Counted from the first letter of the stretch, positions 53,201 to 57,175 are shown. The stretch: DNA of 64,000 bases from Datnioides undecimradiatus (GCA_008933995.1 WARS01000026.1:262501-326500); one strand, 5' to 3'. Program-made: numbers and translations. Notes: generated by a model from the sequence alone, not told the origin.

Positions 53201-56200
53201 CACCCAGCCACACAGGCACCGCAAGGGTAAGAGAAACACACATAGACACAATCCAAGGACACTCTGACATTAAATATTATTTAAATTATTGTTCTGTCTG
53301 TATTGTAATGTACTGTATGATGGAGCATCAGCTCGGATTTCACTGGGGAACACAATTTTTGTTGAGTTAGGTCTGACAGCTGTTTTTAACTAATTTTTGG
53401 GTGCGGAATCCAAAACTGATCTCAGTTTTTCTCTATCACGTCAAGTTTTTGAACTATAGGATCCCCGTTTTCTTAAAACATATGAAAAATACTGTACTTA
53501 ACAGATATGTGCTTGTTTTATAAAGATTTTCAAATATTGACATACAATGAAATATGAAAGAAACAGGCGTGACTGCAATGTTTAACAGTATTATGTTTTT
53601 ACAAAGGATATGGCTACTGTAATTATAATTGTGTGCAAGTAGTTAAGGCAAAAATTTATGTTTATAGCTCTTTCTGGAGTGTTCAACTGGAGGACTATCG
53701 CGTTTGATGCTCCAACAATAGTCAGCCATCATATGTACACTACTACTACTACTACTACTACTACAACAGCTAATCAGTGGAATTTTGCTTATCTGGAGGG
53801 TGAGCTGTGGAGAAAAAACTTGACGTGCTAGAAAAAAACTGACTGCAATTTTGGAATCAGCATGCCAATTTTAGTTTTAATCAGCATAAAAATCTAACTC
53901 AACAGAATTTTTTTTTCAAATTGTTCCCCAGTGTTTTCTATTCTTTTTTAATGTTTTTAGCTTCAGTTGTGACAATAACAAGGAAAATGGAAACTGAACA
54001 TGAAACATACCTTAAAAAAACTGGATAACAAACAAACAAATAATGTATCATGAAATATCAACAGACTAAAAGAAAATTTTTTCTCCTTCTTCCTTCCTCT
54101 CTTTTCTTGTTGTTATGTTACATTTGCAACTTTAAATTCAAGTGTATTCTGGATTTGGCTTGTACGTTATAAATATTTATCATTTTAACTTCATTAAACA
54201 AAAATCTCCAGACAGCCTGTCTGACTCAGAATGAAAATGGGGCATTTTGCCAAAAGGAAGATGGAGGAGATGTCAGCTCTGTGTGCTGAATCAGCAAAGC
54301 ATCATTTAAACATAGCTCAATAACTGGGACATTATCTGCTGTATGTGCAGTTTGTATATTTTGATTTTTCAGTGCGCCCTCCATGTGACCTCACAGTCAT
54401 CTCTGTTGTTATAATATCCACAAATATCATTGCATTTAATCTACTCTTGTGTTTTACCTCAAAACAATTCATGTTTTAGTTTTCTTGTTGGTTCTGACTA
54501 GACTTTTACTGTTATGGGAAAAGAAGCATATTCATTTTAAGCCAGAATAAATTGTGATGGTGGAGATCCCATAAATTTACATTTTGATTAGCTCGTATCA
54601 TGCAGGAGTGTGTGTACCTGCACATAAAACTCCAGCCAAGTGGCCTCAATGCATAAAGAATGACTTAAATAACGCAGCATGGCGCTTCCGTAGAGCTCTA
54701 AATCTGGCCCTAAAAGCACGAGTGACACTTTTCTATATACAGTATGTACTCAGAATACATACATATGAAATTGCAGGCACAGTCGGAAGTCACTCGTGTT
54801 GCCTGGAAGCATAGGTGACATTTTAGGGCATGTATTAATACACAAAACACATGTACATGCTCACATGCGTGCACAAAGAGGCTGAAAGCAAGGCAGCACA
54901 CTTTTGGCAGTGCATAGTGTGTATTTTAGTTTCATGGCTCATTTGGAAGTCTCCCTCAGGATTTCCAGATTACACAGATGGTATTTTGAGTCATAAAATG
55001 TTAACAGTGTGCGTAGAAAGACCTAAAAATGTCATTAATAAGTCCAGAACTTCTCCACTTCTCTTCGTCCCTTGACTTCCTTCTCTTCTTGTCTCCTTCA
55101 CACTTCTCCTTTCTGCTTTTCCACCCTCACCATCAACGTCTATATCCTTCTCTACTTTTTACTCTCCTGTGACGTTTTTTAATGGAATCCCATTCTTTCT
55201 GTGACTTTCTTCTTTTTTTCATGCTCATCCCTTCTTCTCTCCATCTCTTCTTATCTCCTCCCAGGTATCCTGAAGAATCGTCTTGGCTGTCCACCAGCGC
55301 TCCAGGGACTTTCCACCATGGGCCGCGTGCCCAGTGAGCTCAACTGGTACCGAACCTCTACTTTGGGCCACCGAGGCGTTCCTGCGGCCTCCTACGGTCG
55401 CATGTACTCCGCCACAGCTGGTGCTGGAGCTGGGTCTGGCTCTCTCTCCCAACCAGCCTCCCGCTATTCCTCCAGGGAGCATCTGGACTCTCTGGCCCGG
55501 AGGCAGCTGTCCAGGGATCCACTCGGGAGGCAGACTATTGGGGGTTCAAGGGACAGGCTGGACTCCCGTGGTTCTCGAGACAACCTGGATCTCTTACCCA
55601 GGAGGAGAGAGCTTGGGCTGGGGCAGGGAGCAGGGCTTGGGAGCCTGGGGCTGGATCACCAGCGAGCCTCATCATCCAGGGAGAACTTAACAGGATCAAG
55701 GGACAGACTGGACAACCACCATACAGGCAGCATCCATGCCTCAAGGGAGGACTTGACCGGAAATGGAGGAGCAGGAATGGAGGGGTACCTCAGCGGATCG
55801 AGGTCGCAGCTGAACACGCTAACCCGGCGGCAGGCCTCATCCCGGGAGCACCTTGGGGGAGCGCTGATGAGCAGCAGGTCGAGAGAGCAGCTGGAGACCA
55901 ATGGAGTCGGAGGTCAGGCTCAACCTTGTCGGGAGTGGCTCCGCACTCTGCCTCCCCGCCAGCCCTCGCACCCTGACCAGCCCCCCTCCTCCTCTCCTCC
56001 TCCCCCAATCTCCGAGGAGCCACAGCAAGAGCAGCTCCCCGCACCAGCTCAAGTCAGAGGACGACTGGACTCAGCTCCTCCGTGTAGGTATCCCGGTCAG
56101 GCTGTCCCCCAGGTCGCAGGTTCAAACCCTCTGGGTCGGCAACCGTCCAGTGAACACCTGGACATTCTGTCCTCCATCTTGGCGTCCTTCAGTTCCTCCG

Positions 56201-56784
56201 TCCTTACCCCTCCCCCTGCTGCCTCTAACCCTGGGCCTAACGGCTCTGCCCATGGACCCTCCCCCTCCCCGCCTCAGTCTGCCACCTCCCACAGCATATC
56301 TGAAGTCTCCCCCGACTCAGAGTAAGTCTTTGACTAACTCTCTCCTCCTTTGCTTTTTCTATTTTGCATCTTCTCTGTGTCTTCTTTTGATCCCCTGTAA
56401 AATCTTTCTGGCTTGTACTTTTCTCTACCCCACCCCTATTCTTCCTCAGACTGATTTCTTTTTCCTCAGTAACTCCGTTGAGATCATGTCCATGTCTTCA
56501 AACTTGTCTCGTCACCTCTCTTATTGTTACTTTCACGTCTTTTTATGTCACAGCTCCTTCCCTTCCTACTTTTCAGCTTCTTGTGTGTGTCTTGTTCTGT
56601 TTTCTAGCTCCTTTCTCACTTTTTTTCCAAAAGCTAGTTTTCATTTTGCTCCTGTAATTATTTCATCATCATCATTATGTGTAAATGAATTATCAGTCAG
56701 TAGAGCAGTTGCTGTATAAATGTGTTGATGACTCATTTCCCTCTTCTTCACCTCAGAGCCAACAGAAGTGAGGGACAGTCTTGA
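1564..56784 (+). CDS. celsr3: celsr3, 3' two thirds of the coding region (33 exons, joined)
   Basis: This is the C-terminal part of an adhesion GPCR of the Flamingo/CELSR family, which acts at the plasma membrane in planar-polarity-type Wnt signalling and axon guidance. The exons sum to 5,714 nt: two bases of a split Gly codon, then 1,904 codons including the stop. The order is EGF, LamG, EGF, LamG, EGF, EGF, laminin-EGF, HormR, GAIN/GPS, 7TM and a long tail. CELSR3 rather than CELSR1 or 2 is indicated by LSIPSSESEDN, DGNDLLSYWPAL, KDAANNNQ, GILKNRL, AASYGRMY, SSEHLDILSSILASF and the C-terminal PDSE...RSEGQS, all close to mammalian CELSR3 as I recall it. The start codon, signal peptide and cadherin repeats lie upstream of the window, so the gene is partial at its 5' end. 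Exons are numbered here from the first one in the window. Confidence 0.96.
2770..2910 (+). repeat. Degenerate minisatellite, unit about 30-36 bp
   Basis: Four to five diverged copies of a unit with the core GGTTGCYATG/GGTTGCTAGG are visible. The cores begin near 2783, 2812, 2846 and 2872, with CATGG words between them. The copies differ in length and sequence, so this is an old array. The cores resemble RFX X-box half sites. Confidence 0.55.
3849..3874 (+). repeat. (GT)n microsatellite
   Basis: About 13 uninterrupted GT dinucleotides in intron 1. Confidence 0.95.
4816..4888 (+). repeat. 73-bp direct repeat, copy 1
   Basis: It begins GTATATTTTCAGGATCCAAA and ends with CATGCAGTATA. By eye it matches 5665-5737 at all but about eight positions. 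The two copies lie on either side of exon 2 in the same orientation, so they are either an intronic duplication or two insertions of one short element. Confidence 0.8.
4946..5061 (+). CDS. celsr3: celsr3 exon 2: LamG1
   Basis: It encodes FATLENSGLLFYNGRFNEKHD and IALEIQEGQVVLKYSTG, the typical CELSR LamG1 core. Acceptor TTTCGCAG|T completes the Thr codon from exon 1. Donor ACAG|GTACCA splits a Gly codon. The length of 116 nt fits the phase on both sides. Confidence 0.96.
5062..5858 (+). other. Intron 2
   Basis: AT-rich intron holding copy 2 of the 73-bp direct repeat. Nothing else is supported. Confidence 0.85.
5665..5737 (+). repeat. 73-bp direct repeat, copy 2
   Basis: Partner of 4816-4888 in the same orientation, about 89% identical by eye. 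It is separated from copy 1 by exon 2. Confidence 0.8.
5859..5947 (+). CDS. celsr3: celsr3 exon 3: LamG1
   Basis: It encodes GESSTQVSPFLPGGVSDGNW and HTVHIHYYNK. Acceptor CCTGCAG|GT completes the split Gly, and the donor AAG|GTGGGT leaves a complete codon. Length is 89 nt. Confidence 0.96.
5948..6694 (+). other. Intron 3
   Basis: Pyrimidine-rich in places. It ends in a short (GT)n run that sits directly before the exon 4 acceptor. No other feature is seen. Confidence 0.85.
6695..6852 (+). CDS. celsr3: celsr3 exon 4: LamG1
   Basis: It encodes PKRSMSGEAQGPSDEKIAVV, then the IDDCD and LGNYSCAAQGKQTSSKK segment that is diagnostic for CELSR LamG1. The acceptor follows a (GT)7 tract (GTTCAG). The donor AA|GTGAGT splits a Lys codon. 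Confidence 0.96.
6853..9058 (+). other. Intron 4
   Basis: This 2.2 kb intron has a pyrimidine-rich 3' kilobase. The word GCTGTAACTCGCACTTAATC recurs at 8136 and 8489, with a diverged copy at 8705, suggesting a degenerate local repeat. No exon is seen. Confidence 0.8.
8130..8735 (+). repeat. Degenerate dispersed local repeat in intron 4
   Basis: A 32-base word (8136-8167) recurs exactly at 8489-8520 and in diverged form at 8705-8736, all in pyrimidine-rich context. Similarity between the copies outside this word is weak. Confidence 0.45.
9059..9222 (+). CDS. celsr3: celsr3 exon 5: end of LamG1
   Basis: It encodes SLDLTGPLFLGGVPNVPDNF, EFIGCMKELHID and FIANNGTIPG, the C-terminal LamG strand set with its conserved Cys. 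Acceptor CTCACAG|G completes Lys and donor CCCG|GTCAGC splits a Gly codon. Length is 164 nt. Confidence 0.96.
9223..9534 (+). other. Intron 5
   Basis: Short intron of 312 nt. I see nothing beyond splice signals. Confidence 0.85.
9535..9660 (+). CDS. celsr3: celsr3 exon 6: EGF domain between the LamG domains
   Basis: One exon encodes nearly a whole EGF: FCKSNPCQNGGTC, WETFSCDC, GYGGKDC. The hydroxylation consensus (CxD/NxxxxF/YxCxC) is not met, because the third position after the Cys is Val. Acceptor TTATAG|GC; donor CACG|GTGAGT splits a Val codon. Confidence 0.96.
9661..10791 (+). other. Intron 6
   Basis: It has an AT-rich block with TAATTA words near 9855-9885 and a GGATGGATGG tract near 10160. 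No exon is seen. Confidence 0.8.
10792..10961 (+). CDS. celsr3: celsr3 exon 7: start of LamG2
   Basis: It encodes VMPHPHRFLGNSALWWDLKN, then PWYLGLVFRTRTREGTLLQA and QYTSLLFQ. MxHPHxFxGN is the CELSR3 start of the second LamG domain. Acceptor ACCTCAG|TG, donor CAG|GTAAGT, 170 nt. Confidence 0.96.
10962..11612 (+). other. Intron 7
   Basis: It carries a CA-rich stretch near 11396-11450 and a pyrimidine-rich 3' end. No other feature is supported. Confidence 0.85.
11613..11798 (+). CDS. celsr3: celsr3 exon 8: LamG2
   Basis: It encodes 62 complete codons: VINGQLVFSVTRSS, RLDQVQVADGRWHDLQLELR, TLRLDFGLYQ. The DQVxVxDGRWHDLxLEL motif matches CELSR3. Acceptor TTTCAG, donor CAG|GTAGAG. Confidence 0.96.
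11799..14118 (+). other. Intron 8
   Basis: This 2.3 kb intron has an AT-rich segment at about 12055-12340 dense in TAATT/ATTAA homeodomain-type words, a CA-rich patch near 12890-12920 and a C9 run near 13535. No exon is seen. Confidence 0.8.
14119..14229 (+). CDS. celsr3: celsr3 exon 9: LamG2
   Basis: It encodes GTVIVGNEIHGLKVKHLHVG and GVLGSGEVQNGIRGCIQ in 37 complete codons. HGLKVKxLHVGG and GCIQ match CELSR3 LamG2. Acceptor CCATTAG, donor CAG|GTGAAG. Confidence 0.95.
14413..14581 (+). CDS. celsr3: celsr3 exon 10: end of LamG2 and start of EGF
   Basis: It encodes GVRLGVRPDAPALPRPSRAV, ETGC, then EGF Cys residues in NPCVSSPCPAHSRC, WERHTCLCEPG. The aromatic residue usual before the fourth EGF Cys is His here. 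Acceptor CTACAG, donor CCTG|GTGAGT. Confidence 0.95.
16143..16165 (+). promoter_or_regulatory. Paired GCAGCTGC E-boxes
   Basis: Two identical 8-bp palindromes lie at 16143-16150 and 16158-16165, in intron 10. CAGCTG is the core bound by proneural bHLH factors such as ASCL1. Function is inferred only from the motif. Confidence 0.3.
17534..17574 (+). repeat. (AC)n microsatellite
   Basis: About 20 AC dinucleotides in intron 10. Confidence 0.95.
18057..18088 (+). repeat. (GT)n microsatellite
   Basis: About 16 GT dinucleotides in intron 10. Confidence 0.95.
19788..19801 (+). promoter_or_regulatory. X-box-like (RFX) word in intron 10
   Basis: GTTGCCATGGTGAA keeps the left half and centre of the RFX palindrome but differs at two right-half positions. 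It is an isolated motif. Confidence 0.25.
19973..19999 (+). repeat. (TG)n microsatellite
   Basis: About 13 TG dinucleotides in intron 10. Confidence 0.95.
23936..24005 (+). repeat. (CT)n tract at the exon 11 acceptor
   Basis: Almost pure CT repeat, interrupted once near 23983 by GACG. It runs into CCCTCAG and acts as an exceptionally long polypyrimidine tract for exon 11. Confidence 0.9.
24009..24150 (+). CDS. celsr3: celsr3 exon 11: EGF domains before laminin-EGF
   Basis: It completes the EGF begun in exon 10 (GYYGRGC) and encodes the next one: DACHLNPCENEAQCHRKPSS, HGYICDCGDNHYGQYCQH. Mammalian CELSR3 has GYYGPGCVDACLLNPC here. Acceptor CCCTCAG|GT, donor CACAG|GTACAC splits an Arg codon. 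Confidence 0.96.
24151..25882 (+). other. Intron 11, AC-rich 5' end and GT-rich 3' end
   Basis: The first 43 bases are AC-rich (24151-24193) and the last about 30 before the acceptor are a GT repeat (25854-25878), so the two ends could base-pair. More (GT)n and (AC)n tracts lie near 24286-24305, 24405-24441 and 24545-24570. No exon is seen. Confidence 0.85.
25883..26003 (+). CDS. celsr3: celsr3 exon 12: laminin-type EGF, first part
   Basis: It encodes IDHQCPRGWWGSPTCGPCHC, DTNKGFDPNCNKTSGHCHCK, close to the CELSR3 sequence at this place. The acceptor GTGTCTAG is preceded by a GT repeat. Donor AAG|GTAAGC. Confidence 0.97.
26004..27375 (+). other. Intron 12, AC-rich 5' end and (TG)22 at the 3' splice site
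   Basis: An AC-rich stretch follows the donor (26015-26040). A 45-nt pure TG repeat (27321-27365) ends 10 nt before the exon 13 boundary. There is no ordinary polypyrimidine tract. No other exon is seen. Confidence 0.85.
27321..27365 (+). repeat. (TG)22 microsatellite at the exon 13 acceptor
   Basis: Uninterrupted TG repeat ending 10 nt upstream of exon 13. In RNA this is a UG repeat, the known binding sequence of TDP-43 and CELF proteins. Confidence 0.97.
27376..27559 (+). CDS. celsr3: celsr3 exon 13: laminin-type EGF, remainder
   Basis: It encodes EFHYHPRGSDTCLPCDCYPV, RSCDPETGQCQCRPGVIG, RQCNSCDNPFAEVTNSGCE. The match to CELSR3 (EFHYRPRGSDSCLPCDCYPVGS) fixes the acceptor at GAGCAG. The donor GAAG|GTGAGA splits a Val codon. 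The length of 184 nt is not divisible by three, so skipping it would shift the frame. Confidence 0.97.
27560..28592 (+). other. Intron 13
   Basis: AT-rich intron with no supported feature besides the splice signals. Confidence 0.85.
28593..28694 (+). CDS. celsr3: celsr3 exon 14: hormone-receptor motif, first part
   Basis: It encodes VIYDGCPKTITQGIWWPRTK, FNLPAAVPCPKGSV. IWWPRTKF and PCPKGS are HormR hallmarks in CELSR proteins. The donor TCG|GTCTGT is weak, but the spliced product CPKGSVGAAIRHCD aligns with CELSR2/3, while read-through meets TGA at 28706. Confidence 0.93.
28810..28904 (+). CDS. celsr3: celsr3 exon 15: hormone-receptor motif, remainder
   Basis: It encodes GAAIRHCDVERGWLEPDLYN, CTSPPFVELNAA. 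RHCD...GWLxPDLxNCTSP is the conserved HormR C-terminus. Acceptor CTTACAG, donor GCT|GTATGT, 95 nt. Confidence 0.95.
29196..29405 (+). CDS. celsr3: celsr3 exon 16: GAIN domain, helical subdomain
   Basis: It encodes 70 complete codons: LDSLERNETELNIIMEKKLA, QLRDVTEATARLYGNDLQIA, ERLLSRLLTFETQQSGFGLT, ATQDAHFNE. GFGLTATQDAHFNE is essentially identical to mammalian CELSR3. Acceptor TGTTTAG, donor GAG|GTAAAG. Confidence 0.96.
30357..30370 (+). promoter_or_regulatory. X-box-like RFX motif (weak)
   Basis: GTTGCTATGGCGAT matches the palindrome GTTRCYATRGYAAC except at two right-half positions. Confidence 0.4.
30708..30721 (+). promoter_or_regulatory. X-box-like RFX motif (weak)
   Basis: GTCACTATGGAAAC keeps both outer arms (GT...AAC) and the ATGG centre, with two or three off-consensus positions. 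Confidence 0.35.
31227..31240 (+). promoter_or_regulatory. X-box-like RFX motif (intermediate)
   Basis: GTTGCTATAGGAAC fits GTTRCYATRGYAAC except for one G at the third-last Y position. Confidence 0.45.
31891..31904 (+). promoter_or_regulatory. Perfect palindromic RFX X-box
   Basis: GTTGCCATGGCAAC is a perfect 14-bp inverted repeat and the textbook RFX dimer site. RFX factors drive ciliary genes. It lies in intron 16 of celsr3, whose family is needed for ependymal cilia. Confidence 0.65.
32346..32359 (+). promoter_or_regulatory. Second perfect palindromic RFX-type site
   Basis: GTTACTATAGTAAC is a perfect 14-bp palindrome that satisfies the degenerate RFX consensus GTTRCYATRGYAAC at every position. 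It lies 455 bp from the site at 31891. Confidence 0.55.
34834..35032 (+). CDS. celsr3: celsr3 exon 17: GAIN domain
   Basis: It encodes NILRGCSVLLGPGTSGLWRA, ELTELLEQYAQNLAQNMKLT, YLNPVALVAPNL. LxxYAxxLAxNMxLTYLNPxxLVxPN matches CELSR3 GAIN. Acceptor GCTTACAG, donor TTGG|GTGAGT splits a Val codon. Confidence 0.95.
35309..35346 (+). repeat. (CA)n microsatellite
   Basis: About 19 CA dinucleotides in intron 17. Confidence 0.95.
36295..36327 (+). repeat. (GTT)n trinucleotide repeat
   Basis: About 10 GTT units in intron 17. Confidence 0.9.
36419..36448 (+). repeat. (AC)n microsatellite
   Basis: About 14 AC dinucleotides in intron 17. Confidence 0.95.
37879..38085 (+). CDS. celsr3: celsr3 exon 18: GAIN domain with Lys-Glu repeat
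   Basis: It encodes VMNLDRVENQTHVRRRFPRY, HTTLFRGQALWDPYTHVILP, then WKEKEKEKEKERTEKE. FPRYHTTLFRGQALWDPYTHV matches CELSR3. The (AAGGAG)5 repeat at 38040-38069 gives an alternating Lys-Glu run where mammals have a Ser/Pro-rich linker. Acceptor TCGACAG, donor GAAC|GTAAGG. Confidence 0.95.
38040..38069 (+). repeat. celsr3: Coding hexanucleotide repeat (AAGGAG)5
   Basis: Five exact tandem units inside exon 18, encoding Lys-Glu five times. Length changes by whole units keep the frame. Confidence 0.95.
38179..38359 (+). CDS. celsr3: celsr3 exon 19: GAIN domain
   Basis: It encodes PLAPQNAAPVHVPANQTGEY, then ITIVILLIYRSLGAALPPKY, HTDRRGV. The IxIxILLxYRxLGxxLP motif fits the CELSR3 GAIN subdomain. 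It is separated from exon 18 by only 93 nt. Acceptor ATTTCAG, donor GTGAG|GTGGGA splits an Arg codon. Confidence 0.95.
38360..38994 (+). other. Intron 19
   Basis: No feature is supported beyond a pyrimidine-rich 3' half. Confidence 0.85.
38995..39162 (+). CDS. celsr3: celsr3 exon 20: GAIN domain, start of GPS
   Basis: It encodes RLPRHPVMNSPVVSISVYNN, PILLEFKLLETANRSKPLCV, QWNHSSP. MNSPVVS and TANRSKxxCVQW are CELSR3 features, and CVQW begins the GPS motif. Acceptor CCCTCAG, donor CC|GTAAGT. Confidence 0.96.
39346..39472 (+). CDS. celsr3: celsr3 exon 21: GPS motif
   Basis: It encodes YETGGCWTVRDCMVVYRNTS, HVRCQCQRLGTFGVLMDSSQ, RE. The GPS cleavage triad (His-Leu-Thr/Ser in cleaving receptors) is Arg-Leu-Gly, so the nucleophile is absent and self-cleavage is not expected. 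Mammalian CELSR3 also lacks it. An additional Cys (GGCW) stands where mammals have Val or Gly. Donor GAG|GTCGGT. Confidence 0.95.
39473..41015 (+). other. Intron 21
   Basis: A stretch near 40216-40310 (AGGGCTGGACAAAGTCAGGC onward) looks like a decayed end of an hAT-type repeat, not verified. The 3' 200 bases are very pyrimidine-rich. No exon is seen. Confidence 0.75.
41016..41222 (+). CDS. celsr3: celsr3 exon 22: TM1 and TM2
   Basis: It encodes QLEGDLETLALVTYTSLCVS and MLALLLTVLVLSCLRGLKSN (TM1 and first loop), then NTAAAMFLSELVFLLGVNQT (TM2). The acceptor is AAGCAGCAG, a tandem NAGNAG site. I chose the boundary that keeps Gln before LEGDLE, but starting at 41019 would drop one Gln in frame. 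Donor CAG|GTAGAT. Confidence 0.95.
41223..44024 (+). other. Intron 22
   Basis: It has a G10 run near 41235-41245, a T-run near 41517, CCAATTAATTAAGCC near 41678 and a strongly pyrimidine-rich 3' end (43860-44024). No exon is seen. Confidence 0.8.
44025..44199 (+). CDS. celsr3: celsr3 exon 23: TM3 and TM4
   Basis: It encodes FLCTVVAILLHYFFMSMFAW (TM3 with the conserved disulfide Cys), MFVEGLHIYRMQTEQRNINF and GAMRFYYAIGWGVPAIITG (TM4). GWGVPA is an adhesion-GPCR signature. Acceptor CCTCCAG, donor ACAG|GTAACA followed by an AC-rich stretch. Confidence 0.97.
44200..45599 (+). other. Intron 23
   Basis: Many CA-rich tracts lie at 44200-44660, including (CA)n near 44460-44486 and 44570-44593. An AT-rich block at about 45370-45540 looks like non-coding regulatory sequence. 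No exon is seen. Confidence 0.8.
45600..45712 (+). CDS. celsr3: celsr3 exon 24: ECL2 and TM5 start
   Basis: It encodes GLAVGLDPEGYGNPDFCWIS, IYDKLIWSFAGPIAIVIL. GLAVGLDPEGYGNPDFCW is invariant in CELSR proteins and carries the second Cys of the 7TM disulfide. Acceptor GCTGCAG, donor CTG|GTACCT. Confidence 0.97.
45713..46876 (+). other. Intron 24
   Basis: AT-rich intron without supported features. Two adjacent TTTAGGG words near 45930 are too few to be a telomere-type repeat. Confidence 0.85.
46877..46956 (+). CDS. celsr3: celsr3 exon 25: TM5 end and third intracellular loop
   Basis: It encodes MNGGIFMIVAKMSCNPSQKE, TKKLPV. The Lys-rich third loop follows TM5. Acceptor CTGTCCAG, donor AT|GTGAGT splits an Ile codon. 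Confidence 0.95.
46957..48135 (+). other. Intron 25
   Basis: A (GT)n tract at 48041-48061 lies about 75 nt before exon 26. Nothing else is supported. Confidence 0.85.
48136..48262 (+). CDS. celsr3: celsr3 exon 26: TM6 and TM7 start
   Basis: It encodes IATIRNAFLLLLVATSTWLC, GLMAVNNSILAFYYIFNVLC, LVQ. Human CELSR3 has LLLLLVSASWLFGLLAVNHSILAFHY here. Acceptor CTCCAG|T completes Ile; donor CAG|GTATGA. Confidence 0.97.
48479..48598 (+). CDS. celsr3: celsr3 exon 27: TM7 end and juxtamembrane tail
   Basis: It encodes GLSVMLVFTVFNSEVKEAWS, VACLGKKSPGEDPPRPPQNT in 40 complete codons. VFxVxNxExxxAW marks the end of TM7 and helix 8. Acceptor CTCTCAG after a CT-rich tract; donor ACT|GTGAGT. Confidence 0.96.
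48599..50081 (+). other. Intron 27, with a candidate cassette exon
   Basis: The 5' end is AC-rich (48606-48615) and the 3' end GT-rich (50050-50076). A possible in-frame 72-nt exon lies at 48919-48990. GT-rich tracts occur near 49018-49040 and 49150-49190. Confidence 0.75.
48919..48990 (+). CDS. celsr3: Candidate alternative exon of celsr3 (unproven)
   Basis: A long CT-rich tract ending in TTCAG precedes a 72-nt open segment in phase 0, followed by GTGCGT. Exon 27 ends and exon 28 begins in phase 0, so inclusion would add 24 residues (GLSLTQIKQYTDWW, SPLARFYKST) to the cytoplasmic tail. I know of no counterpart in mammalian CELSR3, and the donor is weak. Confidence 0.25.
50082..50179 (+). 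CDS. celsr3: celsr3 exon 28: cytoplasmic tail
   Basis: It encodes AQNPYHNASLLEQSGLHRIT, LGTSTISSVSSA. Human has YNNTALFEESGLIRITLGASTVSSVSSAR. The acceptor follows a GT repeat (TGTTTAG). Donor AG|GTATAA splits an Arg codon and is followed by a CA repeat. Confidence 0.96.
50180..50758 (+). other. Intron 28
   Basis: It starts with a (CA)n tract (50200-50240) and carries a GT-rich stretch 15-45 nt before exon 29. Human has extra residues here (after SSARS), but I find no exon for them in this intron. Confidence 0.8.
50200..50240 (+). repeat. (CA)n microsatellite near a donor
   Basis: About 19 CA dinucleotides, starting 20 nt into intron 28. Confidence 0.95.
50759..50850 (+). CDS. celsr3: celsr3 exon 29: cytoplasmic tail
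   Basis: It encodes RENLLARQTLEQTIGHTGAT, DLDVAMFHRDG. TDLDVAMFHRD is identical to mammalian CELSR3. Acceptor CTGTCAG, donor GGAG|GTAACA. Confidence 0.97.
51066..51239 (+). CDS. celsr3: celsr3 exon 30: acidic tail segment
   Basis: It encodes GEDSDSDSDLSMEEERSLSI, PSSESEDNVRLRGRIQRRFK, RSNHSERLLTEPTHNGTK. The Ser/Asp acidic run and SLSIPSSESEDN are CELSR3 specific and look like casein-kinase-type phosphorylation substrates (inference). Acceptor ACCCAG, donor AAAG|GTAGAC. Confidence 0.97.
51240..53031 (+). other. Intron 30
   Basis: It contains a decayed interspersed-repeat fragment near 51330-51500. The rest is AT-rich with no supported feature. Confidence 0.8.
51330..51500 (+). mobile_element. 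Decayed teleost interspersed repeat fragment
   Basis: The words GGTGAGAGGCGGGATACATC, CTAGTCAACCCCAGGACAG and GCATGTCTT are diverged versions of a repeat common in fish introns (GGCGAGAGGCGGGGTACACC ... CATGTCTTTGGACTG). I recognise the pattern but cannot assign a family name. Confidence 0.5.
53032..53226 (+). CDS. celsr3: celsr3 exon 31: cytoplasmic tail
   Basis: It encodes DLDGNDLLSYWPALEECDTH, TLQKWGSERPLGADYSKDAA, NNNQLDAALTSGDENGLTQP, HRHRK. This is near-identical in plan to human CELSR3. Acceptor GTGACAG, donor AAGG|GTAAGA. Confidence 0.97.
53227..55264 (+). other. Intron 31
   Basis: AT-rich intron with a TAC/CTA trinucleotide repeat at 53740-53764 and a pyrimidine-rich 3' 200 bases. 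No exon is seen. Confidence 0.85.
53740..53764 (+). repeat. (CTA)n trinucleotide repeat
   Basis: About eight CTA units in intron 31. Confidence 0.9.
55265..56321 (+). CDS. celsr3: celsr3 exon 32: large tail exon with SR-D/E-x-L repeats
   Basis: It encodes 352 residues, from GILKNRLGCPPALQG to SHSISEVSPDSE. It has at least ten copies of a short Ser-Arg-Asp/Glu-x-Leu motif (SREHL, SRDPL, SRDRL, SRDNL, SRENL, SRDRL, SREDL, SRSQL, SREHL, SREQL), then a Pro-rich stretch and SSEHLDILSSILASF. It is predicted disordered and cytoplasmic. The in-frame TAA at 56323 overlaps the donor GA|GTAAGT, so the exon really ends at 56321. Confidence 0.95.
56322..56756 (+). other. Intron 32 (last intron)
   Basis: 435-nt pyrimidine-rich intron. 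If retained, translation stops at once at 56323. Confidence 0.85.
56757..56784 (+). CDS. celsr3: celsr3 exon 33: last eight codons and stop
   Basis: Acceptor CACCTCAG, then A completes Glu, followed by ANRSEGQS and TGA at 56782-56784. Human CELSR3 ends DSEVPRSEGHS, so this terminal mini-exon is well supported although it is too short for ORF callers. Confidence 0.92.
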
Positions 56785-57167
56785 TGACAGCCTCCATATC
56801 CCTTTATGCCTTGTGACAGTGCTTTGAACACCAGGGACAAGTTCAAAGGTCGTGGATGGTCCTGACACACTGAAACATTCTGGGATGTCGAGGAACTGAA
56901 CAAACCTGGGACAGAGGAGACAGAAGGAAAGTAAGACAGAGCGAGCACTGAGGATGAAAGAGGTTGTTTGTGGGCGGTTTGTACTGTATAAAGGAAGTTT
57001 TTCAAGTCCCACCGCCTACAGTGATCTGTGACGATTCTTTGGATGATGAGTCAACCACCTCTACTACCTAAAAACTGTTTAACACAAACACACACTCCTC
57101 AGATTTCAAACGCAAAAGTCATCTTGATCCAGACAAGAGTCGTCTAAAAGAAAAAAAAAGAAAAGAC

Positions 57168-57175
57168 TGTAAATA
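57168..57175 (+). promoter_or_regulatory. celsr3: Pumilio response element
   Basis: TGTAAATA, an exact PUF-protein site in RNA, 384 nt after the stop codon. Confidence 0.5.

Noticed and set aside
56101..56135. tRNA-like GGTTCAAACCC word
   Set aside because: It lies inside coding exon 32 and has no cloverleaf or A box.
55901..56719. 272-codon frame overlapping exon 32
   Set aside because: It is an out-of-phase shadow of the GC-rich tail exon; the celsr3 frame matches known CELSR3 throughout.
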